This document shows, one piece after another, positions 25,693 through 40,200 of a stretch of 64,000 nucleotides of DNA. The number at the start of each line of letters is the position of its first letter. The stretch's first letter is position 1. The notes beneath the pieces are model-generated. The model was not told where the DNA came from and did no database searches. It saw only the letters and a program-made list of their open reading frames with translations. Source of the stretch: Lutraria lutraria (taxonomy: Eukaryota; Mollusca; Bivalvia; Venerida; Mactridae); the NCBI GenBank assembly GCA_964023205.1, contig OZ026835.1, positions 14,838,414 through 14,902,413 on the forward strand, in the 5' to 3' direction. Position numbers and translations under genes: made by a program.

Positions 25693-26508
25693 CATTTATT
25701 ATCTAAATCCCTAAAACCATAGCGTTTAATTTTTACGTTTTCATGTCTCATGCAGAGAAAAATAAATCCGCTAGATTTTCAATTACGGGTTTTACATTCA
25801 AATTACATTTTTGATCAGATATCCGTATCACCCCTTGAAACCGGTACATTTGTAATTTAGTGTTATCTTCTAAGTATTTTACACGCTGTAACTATTCTCA
25901 CATAACACCGAACAAGGGAGACAACTTATTTTTTTCAACAGGTAAATTATGTATTTATAGTGTTATATTAATTTAACCGTTTCATTTGCCTTAGTTTGAA
26001 TTTGTCATTTTACATAATTCATATTTAATCCACCAAGTATTCATTATACGCGTTGATCCAGACTGTTATTTATGTCAAGGATTCATTGAAGATACTGTGA
26101 AGTGTAATCATTCCACTCCGGTTGGTTATTTAATTAATCCTTCCTTGCTTCCACAAAAAGGGAGCTATTAACTAATGCAGACAATTGTCACTCCGTTATG
26201 GAGTCAGTCTATTCTTTTACATAACAAAAATAAGTTTCAGGACTACATGTCACGATGTGTAATGTGTAAATTAGGAGCGACATGGTCTGCGCCATGGCAG
26301 GATTTAAGTTAACTCAAGACCCCTGGCCAGGTGGCACTGTAGACGGACATTCACACACCATATTGCTAAAGAGTTAACCCAACAGGAAGTCTGTTGAAAG
26401 TTGTCAATATTCCAACAATCACTATGCTATTAAACATACCAATTTTATTTGATTGAGTTCTATTTCTAAAGACAATTTTGTTTTAAAAAATTCAGTCCTT
26501 TATAGAGT

Positions 26509-26949
26509 CAAGGACTTATATACACACATGGATACACAACAGCTAAAAATAGCTCAAACGATATCGAGAGAAGATCACACAATGCATTGTTATATACTAA
26601 AAAAAGCTCTGGTTAGGATGCAACAAATCCCTTTAAGATATTGAGATACATAAATTTATAATCCACAACTCTCTGACTATATGCATTGAAAAAGGCATAA
26701 TTCGAACATTTTAAATTCCAAGATGGCGTACATCTATTATCATCCTTTCGTCTCCTAGATTAGACATTCAGAATACCATGGATATTTTCGCTGCTGTAAA
26801 CATTCTGATCATCACGGATATTTTCGTAATTTCGCTATTGTTAACAAGAGCATGAAATCCCATTGATTCAGGTGTCACTACTGCAGGATTTGATTACTTT
26901 TAACGGTTAATACGGAAGTTGCGAATCCATTTATGTATATAAGTCCTTG
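26509..26949. mobile_element. MITE, 441 bp, 7-bp target duplication (family A, copy 3)
   Basis: It starts CAAGGACTTATATACACACA and ends TTTATGTATATAAGTCCTTG. ATAGAGT flanks both sides (26502-26508 and 26950-26956). The interior is the reverse complement of the copy at 836-1341. Internal differences include loss of some 60 bases. No transposase is present. Confidence 0.85.
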
Positions 26950-27318
26950 ATAGAGTATAGATCGCCATCATCCACCATTCATTTGCTTATAAATTATTTT
27001 ACGTGCACTGGAAGCATATAAGTATATAACAACAGTGAATTTGTAAGCATAAGAATAACTTTGGGTTCATATGATGATAAGTGTTTTAGTATTTAACATG
27101 AACTCTTGTAATCTTGATAGAAATAAATAGAAAGCAAAAAGAGATTTCTATTCTAATATGTCTAATAATTTATCATCCTTTGTTGATTTCAGGACTATGA
27201 GAACTGGATAAATTCAAATGATGTGCAACATACTTTTTGTTGTACTCGGCAGAAACTGACTAGACTTGCTGTATATATGTATTTATTCATGAATTTCCAT
27301 CCAAATTAATGAGGAATT

Positions 27319-30300
27319 ATGAGTGACACTGAAAGGAACTATGCTGGTATGTGCAGCATTATCACATGAACTTAATTTCGATTTGTCTTAGGTTTCTATT
27401 GCTAGTCAAACTTGTCCAGCCAATAAGCATGTGTCATGTCCATGAAAGTATACATAATTATACATTGTAACGAATTTATAATCCAGCCCTTGACATGGAA
27501 ATAAATGATAGAATCTGATTCCATTGTGAGGCTGTATAAATTTGAAACTTTTTTAAATCCAGTATTCTTGCTATATACTTTGTGTCATACTTGCATGTCT
27601 GGTAAAATGAAAATTCTGATGATTAAATTTGTCTCAGTTTATAAATAACTTAAGCAGAAAATACTTATTCATACAATAGATAGATCAAAAGTTTAAACCT
27701 TGATGAGCCAGATGTTATCTCTTGCAAACTTGACTGTAGATATTACATCCTAGATTCACATGCATATAGATAAATAGCTATTGATTAACAAAGATATGCT
27801 TCAACATATGAATAATCTGTTACAACTATATCATATGTTCTTAAGGAATTGATAAGAAGGAAGGAGGGAAGAAGAAGGATGGAAAGAAAGATAAGAAGGA
27901 AAAGGGATATGTTATGTTTGATGCTGATGCATCAGATGAAGATCTTGTACCTGGGGATGATACCAAGTATGTAATTGATATTTCAACTTTAAGTATTTAC
28001 TAACCTAATCATGAATTGACCACTAGTTACTGTCTACTACTCACTCTCAGACATTATGAGACCTTTCTGTATGTGATACTTAATTCTCTTGTAGTTTTAG
28101 ACTGCATTTGGTTATGAATCAGTAACATATGACTGTTTCAAATATTGGTATAAATATTATGTGCCTACCAGTCACAGTCTTCATCCAATATATATTTTAA
28201 GGATATCTTAAGTTAACTCAATAAAGAATACATATCTAATTATCTAAATTATCTCCCTTTGTTTAGCTCAGCTGAGTGTATTGTATTGTTCTAGTACAGA
28301 TTTGATTGGACTGGATGGCATGTAATATGCTCAACTGTGGACTATAGTCACCCATGTCTGTTTTTGACAGGGTGGACAAAATATCCCTCATAAGTAACGT
28401 ATGAGATATTAAAGTTTGACAGCGTAGACAAAATACCCCGCATGGTTTAGAATAAACCTCAAATAGAATAAATGGGATGAATCACATTGTTGGAAATGGT
28501 TCTGTAATAGTAGAATATAATCAAACAAAGGAAAATAAACACCAGTTTATTGTAAAAGTCGTAACAGATATATAAATACTTATTTGGTACAAAATGAATA
28601 AAAGACTTAAAATGTGAACAAGGACTACTGAAGAGAGAGATGAAAAGTGGTTTTATTAACAATTGGCCATAATGCAGAGGTTTGTTTTAAATTTTACCTT
28701 TGATCACAGATGACCATAAGCTCATGTAGGCCTGGCTGTATATTTTATTGGTTTTGTGGTAAAGTGGTTTTAATTTGGGTCAATTAAATGATGGTATCTC
28801 TGCACTTATTTGTTTTATAATTTCTAAGTGGTTACAAGCATATGGAAGGAAATCCTTATATACACAATGTATCCTGTTTGAAGTATTAAATGTGATATAA
28901 ATATGTTAAATTTGTTATTATGTCAATAATTACCATATACATTCCCTAAAAACACATCAAGCATGGTACATTTTACTTTTTTTTCAATTTAATTTGTCAC
29001 TGCTTGAAAAATGTTGATAAAATATGAAGGATTATAAAAAAAATTTGAAGAGCCTCAACTTTTTGGTTTTCATTACAAGGTCAGGTAAGGGCATTTATTA
29101 GGGACTTTATGGTATCTAACACATACTTTACAGGAAGTGATTGTATGATTTTTATTTATGCTAAGTTTCACATTATACTGGTTTAAGTGCAAACAAAAGG
29201 CCTTTTTTCAGCATTTACATGCTGAGAGTTGTTGGTGGACGTTTATTTGCTCGTAAGAAAAAAATATTTATTCTGATTTGACAATTCTTTCTGTTATTAC
29301 ATTCTATAACATAAGTTGCATTCCTCTGTTGATATTCTATGTAGTTTGTGCATAAACAGCCTTTGCTCTTACCCACTAGCTCAAAGCTTGTTAATTTCTA
29401 TTTGGGCTTGTGAATTTTCTCAAAATTGTGTATTCGGGCTAGTGGTAAATTTTTTATAGCAAACCTAAAGTTTGGACTAGTGCTTCAAAAAAGTTTGTTT
29501 GAACCTTGTTTATAAATGAATGGAAAGTATGGTTATAGTTTTTCAAGGGATGTATATTTTAAGCTTGATCAAGGTTAGTAAATAATGTGATCTCCTTGTT
29601 AACGGCTGGATGTGATTTTGCTATGTACATGTATTCCATATTGAGTCTTAATACCCCAACTTCCCAAGTAAAGGTAAAGCTGCTTGGAAATAATATGACA
29701 GTATTTTTTGAAGTCTCATTATTTAAGCTGTGATAAAAATATTGAACAAGTATTGATTTCCATGTAAGGATGTTTTGACAATAAACAAAGACTGATTCTG
29801 AATTTGTTGTGATTTCCTCATCTGTGTTCAATCAAATGATGTTCTTTTGCTGATTTAGACATACATTACAAATGACATTAATATTGGGTCTTCTTTCTGT
29901 ACTAGGTATCTGAATAATTGATTCACTGGCTCTGTGCAATGTCATTATGTCAGAAATAGATCCTGAAATTTGGTTAATTGTTTTAAGTGTGCACTGAAAT
30001 ATCTTTGTCGATACACCTCAGAATTCATGGATTTTCTAAACTATCTGAAATGTAGATACTGCAATTGGATCTTTATTAGAATGTAGTAGTGCCCGTTTTC
30101 ACTTTAAAATTCAATATTATGTTGTTTATAAATTATATTTGTTGTTGAACTTGATTTTTTACTTAAATTGATGTATTCAGTTAATTAATATTTGTTTTCA
30201 ATGAATAACATCAGAATTATTTTTGGGGTGACAGATGGACATGTGTATGTATGATGAGTTATTAATTTACTTGGAATTTGGCACTAGAACATTTGTATGA

Positions 30301-31216
30301 TTATTTTGTGACATTCTTGGATTATCATAATATTATAATGGACCTGGAACTGGTCACCCAGATTCCTTATGAGTTTCTGTTAAGATGCTCACTGTCTGGT
30401 CATCTTCATCATTCCGATCATTTCGGACAGTCGAAATGGCAAGGATGTGTATATCCTGACAGGTATGATGTAAGCTGTTCATTTCAATTAAATCATATTT
30501 TATGTCTGATGGTTGAATTAAGCTTGTAAAAGAAAACAATTTATGTAGATTTAGGTTATAAAATTAATATTAATTTTATGATAGTAATAACAATGCCATC
30601 ACTATACTTGCGTACATATCTTTAATGTTCTTAACTTGTTTTGATTCAGAATGAACTATATTTGACCTAAGAAACTTACTAAGGTTATTACAATGTATGT
30701 GATGTATTGGGAGTTTTGTTTCACAGTTCATATTCTGTTTGATCTATCATTGCTACCATATTTGGATAAAATCAATTTTATGAAATATTTTAATTGATTT
30801 TCCATTTATGACTATTTGTTTAGAAAAGTATGATTCAGAATGGTTTGTCAGTGTTGTACTTTGACTTTAAGTTACATCTGTGATTTTTCAATGACTTTAT
30901 ATAAGGATTATTCATTGTTAGATACATTTTTCCAAGTAAGTTAAGTTTTATTGTTAATCAGTTTAGTTTCATTACTAACCCGTTTATGATTCAATCTTTC
31001 ATTACAATAAGAAATAGGAGTGTGAAAGAAATGACTGATATTATTGTGCTATGGCATGTAATGTGATGTACATATTATATGGATCATATGGTCTACTAGA
31101 TCATTACAAATATACTAGATTTAATTATTATTGTCGAGATACTTGTAACTTGTGGGTAAGATTTACTATATTCTAAAATTTTAGAATTTGCTTATAATTG
31201 AATATCAATCTGATTG

Positions 31217-31282
<66 letters not shown>

Positions 31283-34200
31283 CGGATTTGTTAAAATATC
31301 AATATTTTTATCCATCAGAATTCTGATTGATTGATAGATTAGTTGGTTGTTTTGTTGTTGGGTTGACTAGTAGGTCAGTTACAAAATTCTGTGTATCATG
31401 TAAGATAGTAATATTGCAGGATTACTTTACTGAGAATGTTAAATCTGTATCTAGTTACACCCTATGTCTGGATTCTGTTGATTTACTTATTTGACAGATA
31501 ACTAGATTGCTTGAATTAAGTTTGTCATTCACTGGGTTTTAAATTCTGAAAGCTAGCCAGACAGCTTTCTCACATGTGAAATTGATCTGGTCCCATAGCC
31601 ACTCAGCTACAGAGGCCTGTTGTGATGTCATGAGAAAGTGCTGAGACCAACGTCTGTGACCTTTAAATTGCCGTTTCTGGTGATTGCTTGATTTAGTTGA
31701 ACTTTCTGGCTACTTTTATGCTTCATCTCAAAAGCACTTAGAAATTATCATCTTTGATCTTACAGATTGTCTGTGATATGGAAGGATTTTGTAACCCTGG
31801 TTTTACTATACAGTACAAAGTTGTTATTTTCTTGCAGAAATTTATGATTAAACAGCATAATCCTCTTTGTAGTATATCAGAATTAATTATATTTGGACTG
31901 CTTATCTCCATGGTGATAAATATGGTATTATATTGATTTATGATATGTCGTTTAAGGTTTTATTGCATGAACCACTCGCATATATTACAGATTGTTTTTC
32001 TGTATTGATCTATTGTTGATTTGTTCATAAAGTCTGGAGCCAAATTCTGTTCAGTTTTTGTGTAAGTTCATGGAAAGTTGGTGACTGGTTGTTACTTTAA
32101 GATGAGCGATGTACTGTGTTCAGTATTTAGGTAACTAGTATTTGTTTTAACAACATTGTGTATGTATGGTTAGTATGATGTATTCAGCAAACAACATCCT
32201 GAAGAGTTTATTCAGGTGTGGAACTTGTATAGTGTAACTTCTGTAATCTGAACACAAGTGGGACTGGCCAAAAAGTTCAGATTTTGGAGAGTTATGGAAT
32301 TCAGAAGTCTAGATTGATCTGAACATGTACTGATTTGATTGGGAAGTAAAATAGCGCTTACATAACAAAAAAGAAAATATTGTTCGAATTTCAGAATTAG
32401 GAAGTTCTGGAATTCAGAAGTATAATTTACATAGAAGAAGAAATTTCGGGACCAAGATAATTTCAGAAGTTTTCAGAGGGTTCAGAATTCAGAAGTTACA
32501 CTGTAGACAGTAGATATTTTGTATTAGGATTTATGTGTCATGTCTCTTTTGAGTTTGTTATGTGAAGAAAATATAACAGTCTATGGAATGGCAATCAAAC
32601 AGTGATTTTACTGGGGAAAATTTGTTTTCTAAATCACACAAAAAATTGTAATTTAAGCATTCATTTTTTTGTTGTGGTTAGATTATCTGATTTTGAAGTA
32701 TTAAATGTTTATAAATTCCATGACTAATAGCAATCGTAATATTTGAACTAATCATTTATAGGGTCAGGATTGGATACATTTGTTTCATAAAGTTTTAAAT
32801 TCATACTAGGTTTGTTTGTTTCATACTGGAAAGGAACATTTAGCCTTGAATATATTGAATTAAAGGGTAGGTCTAAGTGAATTATTTTGCTACAATCATG
32901 TTTTATGCTATTTGATTAAATTACACTATCATCCTTTACACTTACAGACCTTTTGATTGATGCCTAAGAATATGTGCTGCTCTAAAATTGATCTGGTACA
33001 CTTGATTCTTTTCACATTGTTTCAGTGTCTAGTCATGTGATAAAGTATACTGTAATCCTGTCTGGATACTGTTCTATCACACTTGATTGGTGTCCATACT
33101 GTTTTTATTGTGAATTTAGTGATGTGGTGAGAAGATGTAATGAGTTTGTGTTTCACTCGGTTTATTGCCTTTTTTCAACTTTGTCAGTTATATTTGGTGG
33201 CTGGTTCACCTTACAATTTTTCCTGGACTCTACTCAAACCAGTACCATACTAACAGTTTTATGTTGTATACCTCTGTTGATGATAGGACTTATGCTAATA
33301 AATGTGATCAAGCACACTCTCCTACAGGTAAACCCACTCTCATACAGGTAAACACAATCTCATACAGGTAAACACAATCTCTCAGACAGGTAACCCCATT
33401 CTCATACAGTTAAATACACTCTCATACAAATAACTACAATCTCATACAGGTAAACACACTCTTGCTCTTGTACAGGTAAACCCACTCTCATACAGGTAAG
33501 CACACTCTCATACAGGTAAACACAATCTCATGCAGGTAAACACAATCTTGTACAGGTAAACAAACTCTCTCAGACAGGTAACCCCATTCTCATTATATAC
33601 ATTATTATAAAGGTAAAAACATTCTATTACAGATAAACACACTCTCATACAGGTAGACACACTCACTAACAGGCAAACACAGTCTCATACAGGTAAACAC
33701 ACATCATACATACGAGGGGTGATCGAAAATTAATGAGACTGGGTCTAGTATTTGAAGGGTATTTGGAGTAGAATTTTGAAACAAAGACATCATTATTCCC
33801 AATCTTTATTCTGCCCGTATACCAAATATCAATTTCATTGCATTAAAATTGATCAAAACCCACCGGTTTAAAAGAGGTCCAACACGTCGGAGCAGGGCAG
33901 TCTGATATTGATATTCGACGTCAAGTGACGTCGTCTTCCTAATGTTTCCTTTAACGACGCCTTTCTTTCTCAAAATATTCGCCCCGACATGAGATACATT
34001 TACAGTGTCGATCAATCCATTGTGCATACATGTCTTTATATCACTGTGAGTCAAGACTAGAAACAACATGCTGTGCAGCATACGAAAGTTCAGTAAAAGA
34101 ATCGAAACTGTTACCCCTCAAAGCTGATTTAAGTACCTGGAAAACACGAAAATTGATCTGTTTTCCTGCCGATTTTGAGACATGTGCCTTCTTAAGGGGA

Positions 34201-37200
34201 GGTGATTCTGGTGTTTTTCCATTGTTTTGATTATTCCTTAGTTTCTTGGGTCAAATAAAAACAACCAATATTCATCAATGGTAGCGATGCGCTGTAGAAA
34301 AGTGTCACCTTCTTTACGATACCGCTGCAAAAACTTCCTTGAGGCATTCATACGGGTGTCTTTATTGTTATTAGATAATAAACGTGGTATCCATCGAGCA
34401 CTTACTTCATTATTCAAGTGTTTTTCCAAAATTTTATGAACAGTTCAATAATTATGAAGAGTCGCAAATTCTCTAATTGTCACTCGGCGATCTGTATAAA
34501 TGACGTCCTTAATTGACTTGATCAATTTGACGTCAATAATTGTTTTCCGCCTTCATCCCGATTCATCTTCCAATCTTATCTGCCCGTCTTAAAAGCATCG
34601 GTGCCATCTAAAAACCAGCGCCCGTGAAACAGATAATTTTATAGATGTCTTCTGCATCATTTCATAAGTCTGTGTAGCTGTGTTGCCAAGTTCAGCTTAA
34701 GATTTTATTACTGCCCGATTTTCTAGCGGATTTCTAGACGTCATTTGTGAATATTTGTTATCTCAGCAACGGTTGCCTGTTTATCTGTTGTTTTATATGA
34801 ACGGTAACAGATATAACGTCAAAATTTTCAACACATATGCATAAGACGTCATAAGTCGCGTACGAAATTGCACGACATTCGGACATTTATATTTTTATAT
34901 TTAACGTTCTTTTCATAGAAAATCTAGCCATTTATTTCACGTGCCCCGCTTATTCATTCATGGGTTACTATAGAAACGCATCGGGTGCATTTATACATGT
35001 CAAAAGTTATTATTTTTTCAGTATATCGTAGATAAATATTTTATCTTTATTTTCATAGAGTATCAGAGTGCTAAATTCAAAGAAACAATTTTTCGAGAAA
35101 AAGTCTCATTAATTTTCGATCACCCCTCGTATAGGGAAGAATGTATGTGAAACGTTGGCTTACACTTTTAAAGAATGGAATAGATTGTTATGTTTTGGCA
35201 TTTTAAGCAGATTTATTGAAATTATGTATTATTTTTTTGTGTACAGAAGTCCATCCAAAATGAAGAAAGGAAAAGCATTTAGATTTGGTTCAAAGAAGGA
35301 TATTCTGTCTAGAGTGAAGGTAAGGTTTTGATGCCTTTTTATACTGAATATTAATAACTTTAGAGCTAACCAAATAGAATCAGGATTTACCAGATAGAAA
35401 ATTTAATACATCTCCTTTATACACTGTAAAATGTTTGATAGCTTACCAGAACAATGATGATTAATTTAAATGAACCACTGTGTATGTCAAATATTTTCAG
35501 AATGTGCCAGTTATACTGGACTGACCAGTAAAATAGAAGGTGCTGATATTTTGGGGAAATTCTGCTTTTTATGATTCAATACTGGAGGGCTGATGTGTTT
35601 TATGTAGATTGGAACCAGTAATATCAAACAATCAGTTATGTATGACAAACTGCATGAACATGTTTTTGTATACTCAATGTTCAGCATATCATGACTCAAA
35701 GTAGTTTCCATGGTTACAATATATTTCATATTTTGACTCAAACATTGGTGTTTGTCTGAGTGAAATGTTGCATACTGTGACAATTGAGCAGAAAATATTA
35801 CATCTATGGTCATGTATCTCCCACGCCTGGTCCAATTGTTTGGCATTTGCGGACAAACTAGTTCATACTGTTACCAGTAAGTATCATTAGGGCAAACTGA
35901 CCCCTTTTTGTTACAGTAAATTCTTTAAACATACAAATGTTCCTTTACACAGGATGACAAGAAGGAGAAAGATGGAAAGAAAGAAGAAAAAGAGAAACAA
36001 AAAGGAGAGAAGAAACATAAGTTGAAGGTGAAGAAGAAATCTAAGCTTAGAGATATACCTACTCATCCTGGTAAGTGACTAGATTCTAATTAATAAAGAT
36101 TGTTATCAATTACAGGTAAAAATTATATTGTTGAATTTGTCAATGACTTGGAGAATAGCAAGGTTTTCAGCCATTTTAGACTGAGATATTTTCTGACTTC
36201 ATAAATATCTGGCATAGAAAGATGATATACTATTGTTAGATGTTATGGTTCTTTCAGTACCAGAAGCTATAGAGAAACCTGTGTTTGGTGTTCCCTTGAC
36301 AACAGCTTTAGAGAGGAATAGAAGTCATGATGGTGTACAACTACCAGCATTGTTCAGAGAATGTATTGATTACATTGAAGAACATGGTATGTTGTTCTGT
36401 TCTATCTATTTATTTGTTTAGGCATACAAAAAAGTCGTGACTTCCGGTATCACAACAGACCATATTTTTTCACCTACTCTAGACTTTTCAGTCTTGTTAA
36501 ATTTCGTTCTTGCCTAGATAATCATATTTATATGCAGTGTATATCATAAGTACCTAACTAAATAAAATACCAACCAAATCATTTTTGGATATTGATGGAA
36601 TCACCTTACCTGATCCAGTGATTCAAGGTGTCACAGTGAATGTTTGGATCATTAATCTTATACAAGTCAACATTTCTTTCCAATAATTTCTTCTTTTAAA
36701 ATAAAAGGCAAACATCAAAAAATAAACTGATAGCATCTTTTAGAGAATTTGAAATGGACTTTTTTAGTTGCTTCCTCGGTGGCAATAATGTTTTACTCCA
36801 TATATGCTTAACTTTGTAAGAGTTAAATATCTTGAAGGATACTTGTGGCTCATTTACTCGGCTTAACCAAAACAATTGTAATTTTTTGTACTTAAACTGC
36901 TTTACCCATATACACTATGTCACAAAACAGTGTTTGTTTAAATTAGGCCAAACGGATGGATTTGATTGTATATGTGTAATTTATTATTTACAGGTTTACA
37001 TTGTGAAGGTATTTACAGAATTTCTGGTGTTAAGTCAAAGGTTCAACATTTAAAGGATCTATATAATCGTGGAGAACCTGTATACCTAGAAGAACATGAG
37101 CCTAACATTGTAGCTGGAGTTCTAAAACAATTTTTACGTGAGCTTCCGGAACCTGTGCTGACCAATGCACTCATACCTAAGTTTGAGGAGGCATCAAGTA

Positions 37201-40200
37201 AGTTAGATATTATGCAAGATTGCTGTACATGAATTATGTCATATTATTTCAGTACCATAAAACTTCACTTACGAGACTAAGATCGTGAACTAACTAACGT
37301 AACAAACAAAAAATGTGTAAAAAAATTTCAATTGAAATCATATTGTAATACTACATACTATAAACTTCCTATTCAGAATTTCACTCAGAAACAATTCAGA
37401 TTTGCTATCCATTTATCATGTTCCCTGGATTACATTCTCCGGATTATAGATTTATATAGAACATAAGTGATTACATTATGATCATATTACAGCTGTCAGG
37501 AATGAACGAAGAAGGATTGAAGGATTTCTAAAGCTGATAGATCAACTACCACAATGTAACAAGTTACTTCTATCATGGACCATTGTACACATGACTCATG
37601 TTATAGAGAGGGTTTGTTCTATTTACTTATTATACAGTAAAACCTGGATATTAAGACCATCTTAGGACCAAAATAAATTGTAATGTTGGAAACAGGGCAG
37701 AAAAAGGGGATGGTTACATGTACAACCAAACCTGTATACAAAGGCCACCTTTGGGAAATACAAAATGTGGCCTTTATTAAAAGGTGGCCTTTATTAGGAG
37801 GTCAGTTTGTTCTAAATAATCAATGATGGTTTTTCAAAGATTGGCCTTTATTCATAAGATGACCTTTATTTCAAGGTGGCCGCTAACACAGGTTGACTGT
37901 ATATTGAGATTTTCTCTATATTGGTGTGCTCTCATTATCAAATTGAGATATAAAGGAAAATAGGTGATCTTAATACTAAGATGGTTGTTAAGTTTTACTG
38001 TAGTTTCACTACATCAGGTAGTTTGTGAAGCTGAGGGATTGTTATACACAATAATAGCACTGACTTGCTACGAATATTTACGGATTTGCTAAATTTGACC
38101 GTCTTATCGGATAAAGAATAGTTGTCCACCTAGAAAATAAAAATTGAATGTAGCATCTTTTTCAAATAAAGGAATATTTTTGACATTTCACAAAGTAAGA
38201 AAGTAATATTTTTGTCTACTAAATTGTTTATTATTATTTTATTTTTTTTACATTACAGCAAAAGGAGAATAAGATGACCTTGCAGAATGTATCCATCGTG
38301 TTAAGTCCCACCATGCAGATCAGTCATAGAGTACTCAATGTTCTCTTTTCTCATACCAAACAATTGTTCAGAGATACAGTCATTAAAAGGTATATACCAC
38401 CACTGACATCTATTTCCTTGATTTAGGATATTGAAGATTTATGCATCTCTGAAAACCACTTAGTTGTGATGTAAGAAATTAGGTTAACTTACTGTATGTT
38501 TTACCAGTATATACGTTGAATTGTATGTCCATTCCGCTGTTAGGTATCAATACCTTGGGCATACTAACCTTAACATGATGTTTATGTCAGACTGATTAAT
38601 ACTGTTGTGTGTACTCATGGGCATGTTGCCCACATGTAATTCTGAAATAAATCTTGAAATCTTTTCAACCTCAATCGATAGATACGTACCACCACTGAAG
38701 CCAGCCACATCACGTTGGTCCCTGGAACTTCCTGATAACCCAGCGGCTATTCAAGAAGAATTGTCAAAGCAAGAATCTCTATTAAATCAGTTACATGAAG
38801 AGCTAGCTGCTGGTACAGGTGATCCAGAGAAAGAGGAACAAATATGGGAAGTTCAGAGAGTCTGTACTCAACTTAAAAGAAAGGTGAAGCAAAATAATCC
38901 TCTTGTCTTTACCATCTCTTTATGTAAGATACTAATAAGAATACTGCTTGTTTAGTTTCTGTGGGTTTAACACTTTTAAATGATATATCAGTTATAGATG
39001 GCAGTCAGTTCACCTAACCAGTATTCCTGAATTGTTATCTAACCGGTACTAATTAACCTTCCACAAGAAGCCAGTAACTAAACCAGGCAAGAGAGAATGT
39101 CTGAATTCTATTTTTTGGTTAACAAACATTTTGGAGATGTCTGGATTTTATTTTTGAGACAGCTCTTATTTTGTGAATGTCTTCTATTAATAGATTAAAC
39201 TAGCTCAGAAAAATCAAGAAAAGAGGAAAAGAGAAAGAGATGAACAGTTTAAACGTAATACAGTGCTAGAGGAAGGAGATGAAGAGTTACAGCTACAATT
39301 GAGAGAAGTACCAGAATGTGAGGTATGTGTTTAGTGACTGTGACACTCACAAATAACTCAATAGAATTACCCACAATACATTTCACTGTGGTAATGAAAA
39401 AAAAGATTTTGGATAAATGAAAATATAAGATTTTTTGGGTTAAGCTAATAATTCAAGGAAATGTTTACGATAGGTCTCAAAGATGTGTTGGTATAAAATG
39501 ATTAATATTCTTTTTGGCTAAAATTTTAATAACCTTTCTCATTTGCTGGCTGAAAGTCCAGGCATCCAGATATATTGCATATCCGCATGGTGCCATTGAT
39601 AGTAGTGAATGGTTTTAAATCTTAAGTTGTAAATATTTGTGTTGTTTAGTGCCTTGATTGCTCATCTTGATAAATATCTGTTCACATTGACATATATTTT
39701 TGTAGGAATTGAATCTCGAGTTGCAGAAACCTCCTGATGATGTAACGGGTGAAGATGTAGAAGATGCTGATCTATCAACTACTGAAACAACTCCAGTTGC
39801 TGAAGAATCTCCAGCTGATGCACAGACAGAAATTGAAACATCTGATAAAACAAAGGATGCCACACAAGAAGAGCAAGCCAATCAGAAAGTGACACTTAAA
39901 GAATTGGCCAATCAGAGTAAGACTAAAAGAGCTGAAAGTGTTGAGAAAGACATTCATTTGGAAAGTAAAGTTCAGGATGTTATTCCTGATAAAGTCAGTG
40001 AAGTTAGTGAAGGTGCTGAAACAGAGATAGTGGATGTTGAAAAAGCCACTGGAGATTCAGGTGAAGATAAAGCTACTGATTCTGTTGAGGCTGCTGTAGA
40101 GGAAGTTACAAAAACAACTGAAGATGATAATGTTGAGGACAAACTTGAAGAAGTATTGACCGGTGAAGAAGTTACTGGAGATGTGACTGCTGAAATTGTT

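Larger units (their letters stand above)
22918..27318. other. Spacer between divergent rapsyn and RALBP1
   Basis: About 4.4 kb that should hold both promoters and 5' UTRs. Two family A MITEs (25655-25692 and 26509-26949) lie nearer RALBP1. The ORFs of 90 and 93 codons near 23952 and 24313 lack homology or splice support. No CpG-rich or TATA-like promoter could be assigned with confidence. Confidence 0.55.

Noticed and set aside
33025..33351. Possible membrane-protein exon (108 codons, hydrophobic)
   Set aside because: It starts at GTG, has no recognised homology and its phase does not fit RALBP1. It is kept only as a low-weight remark because splice-like signals bound it.
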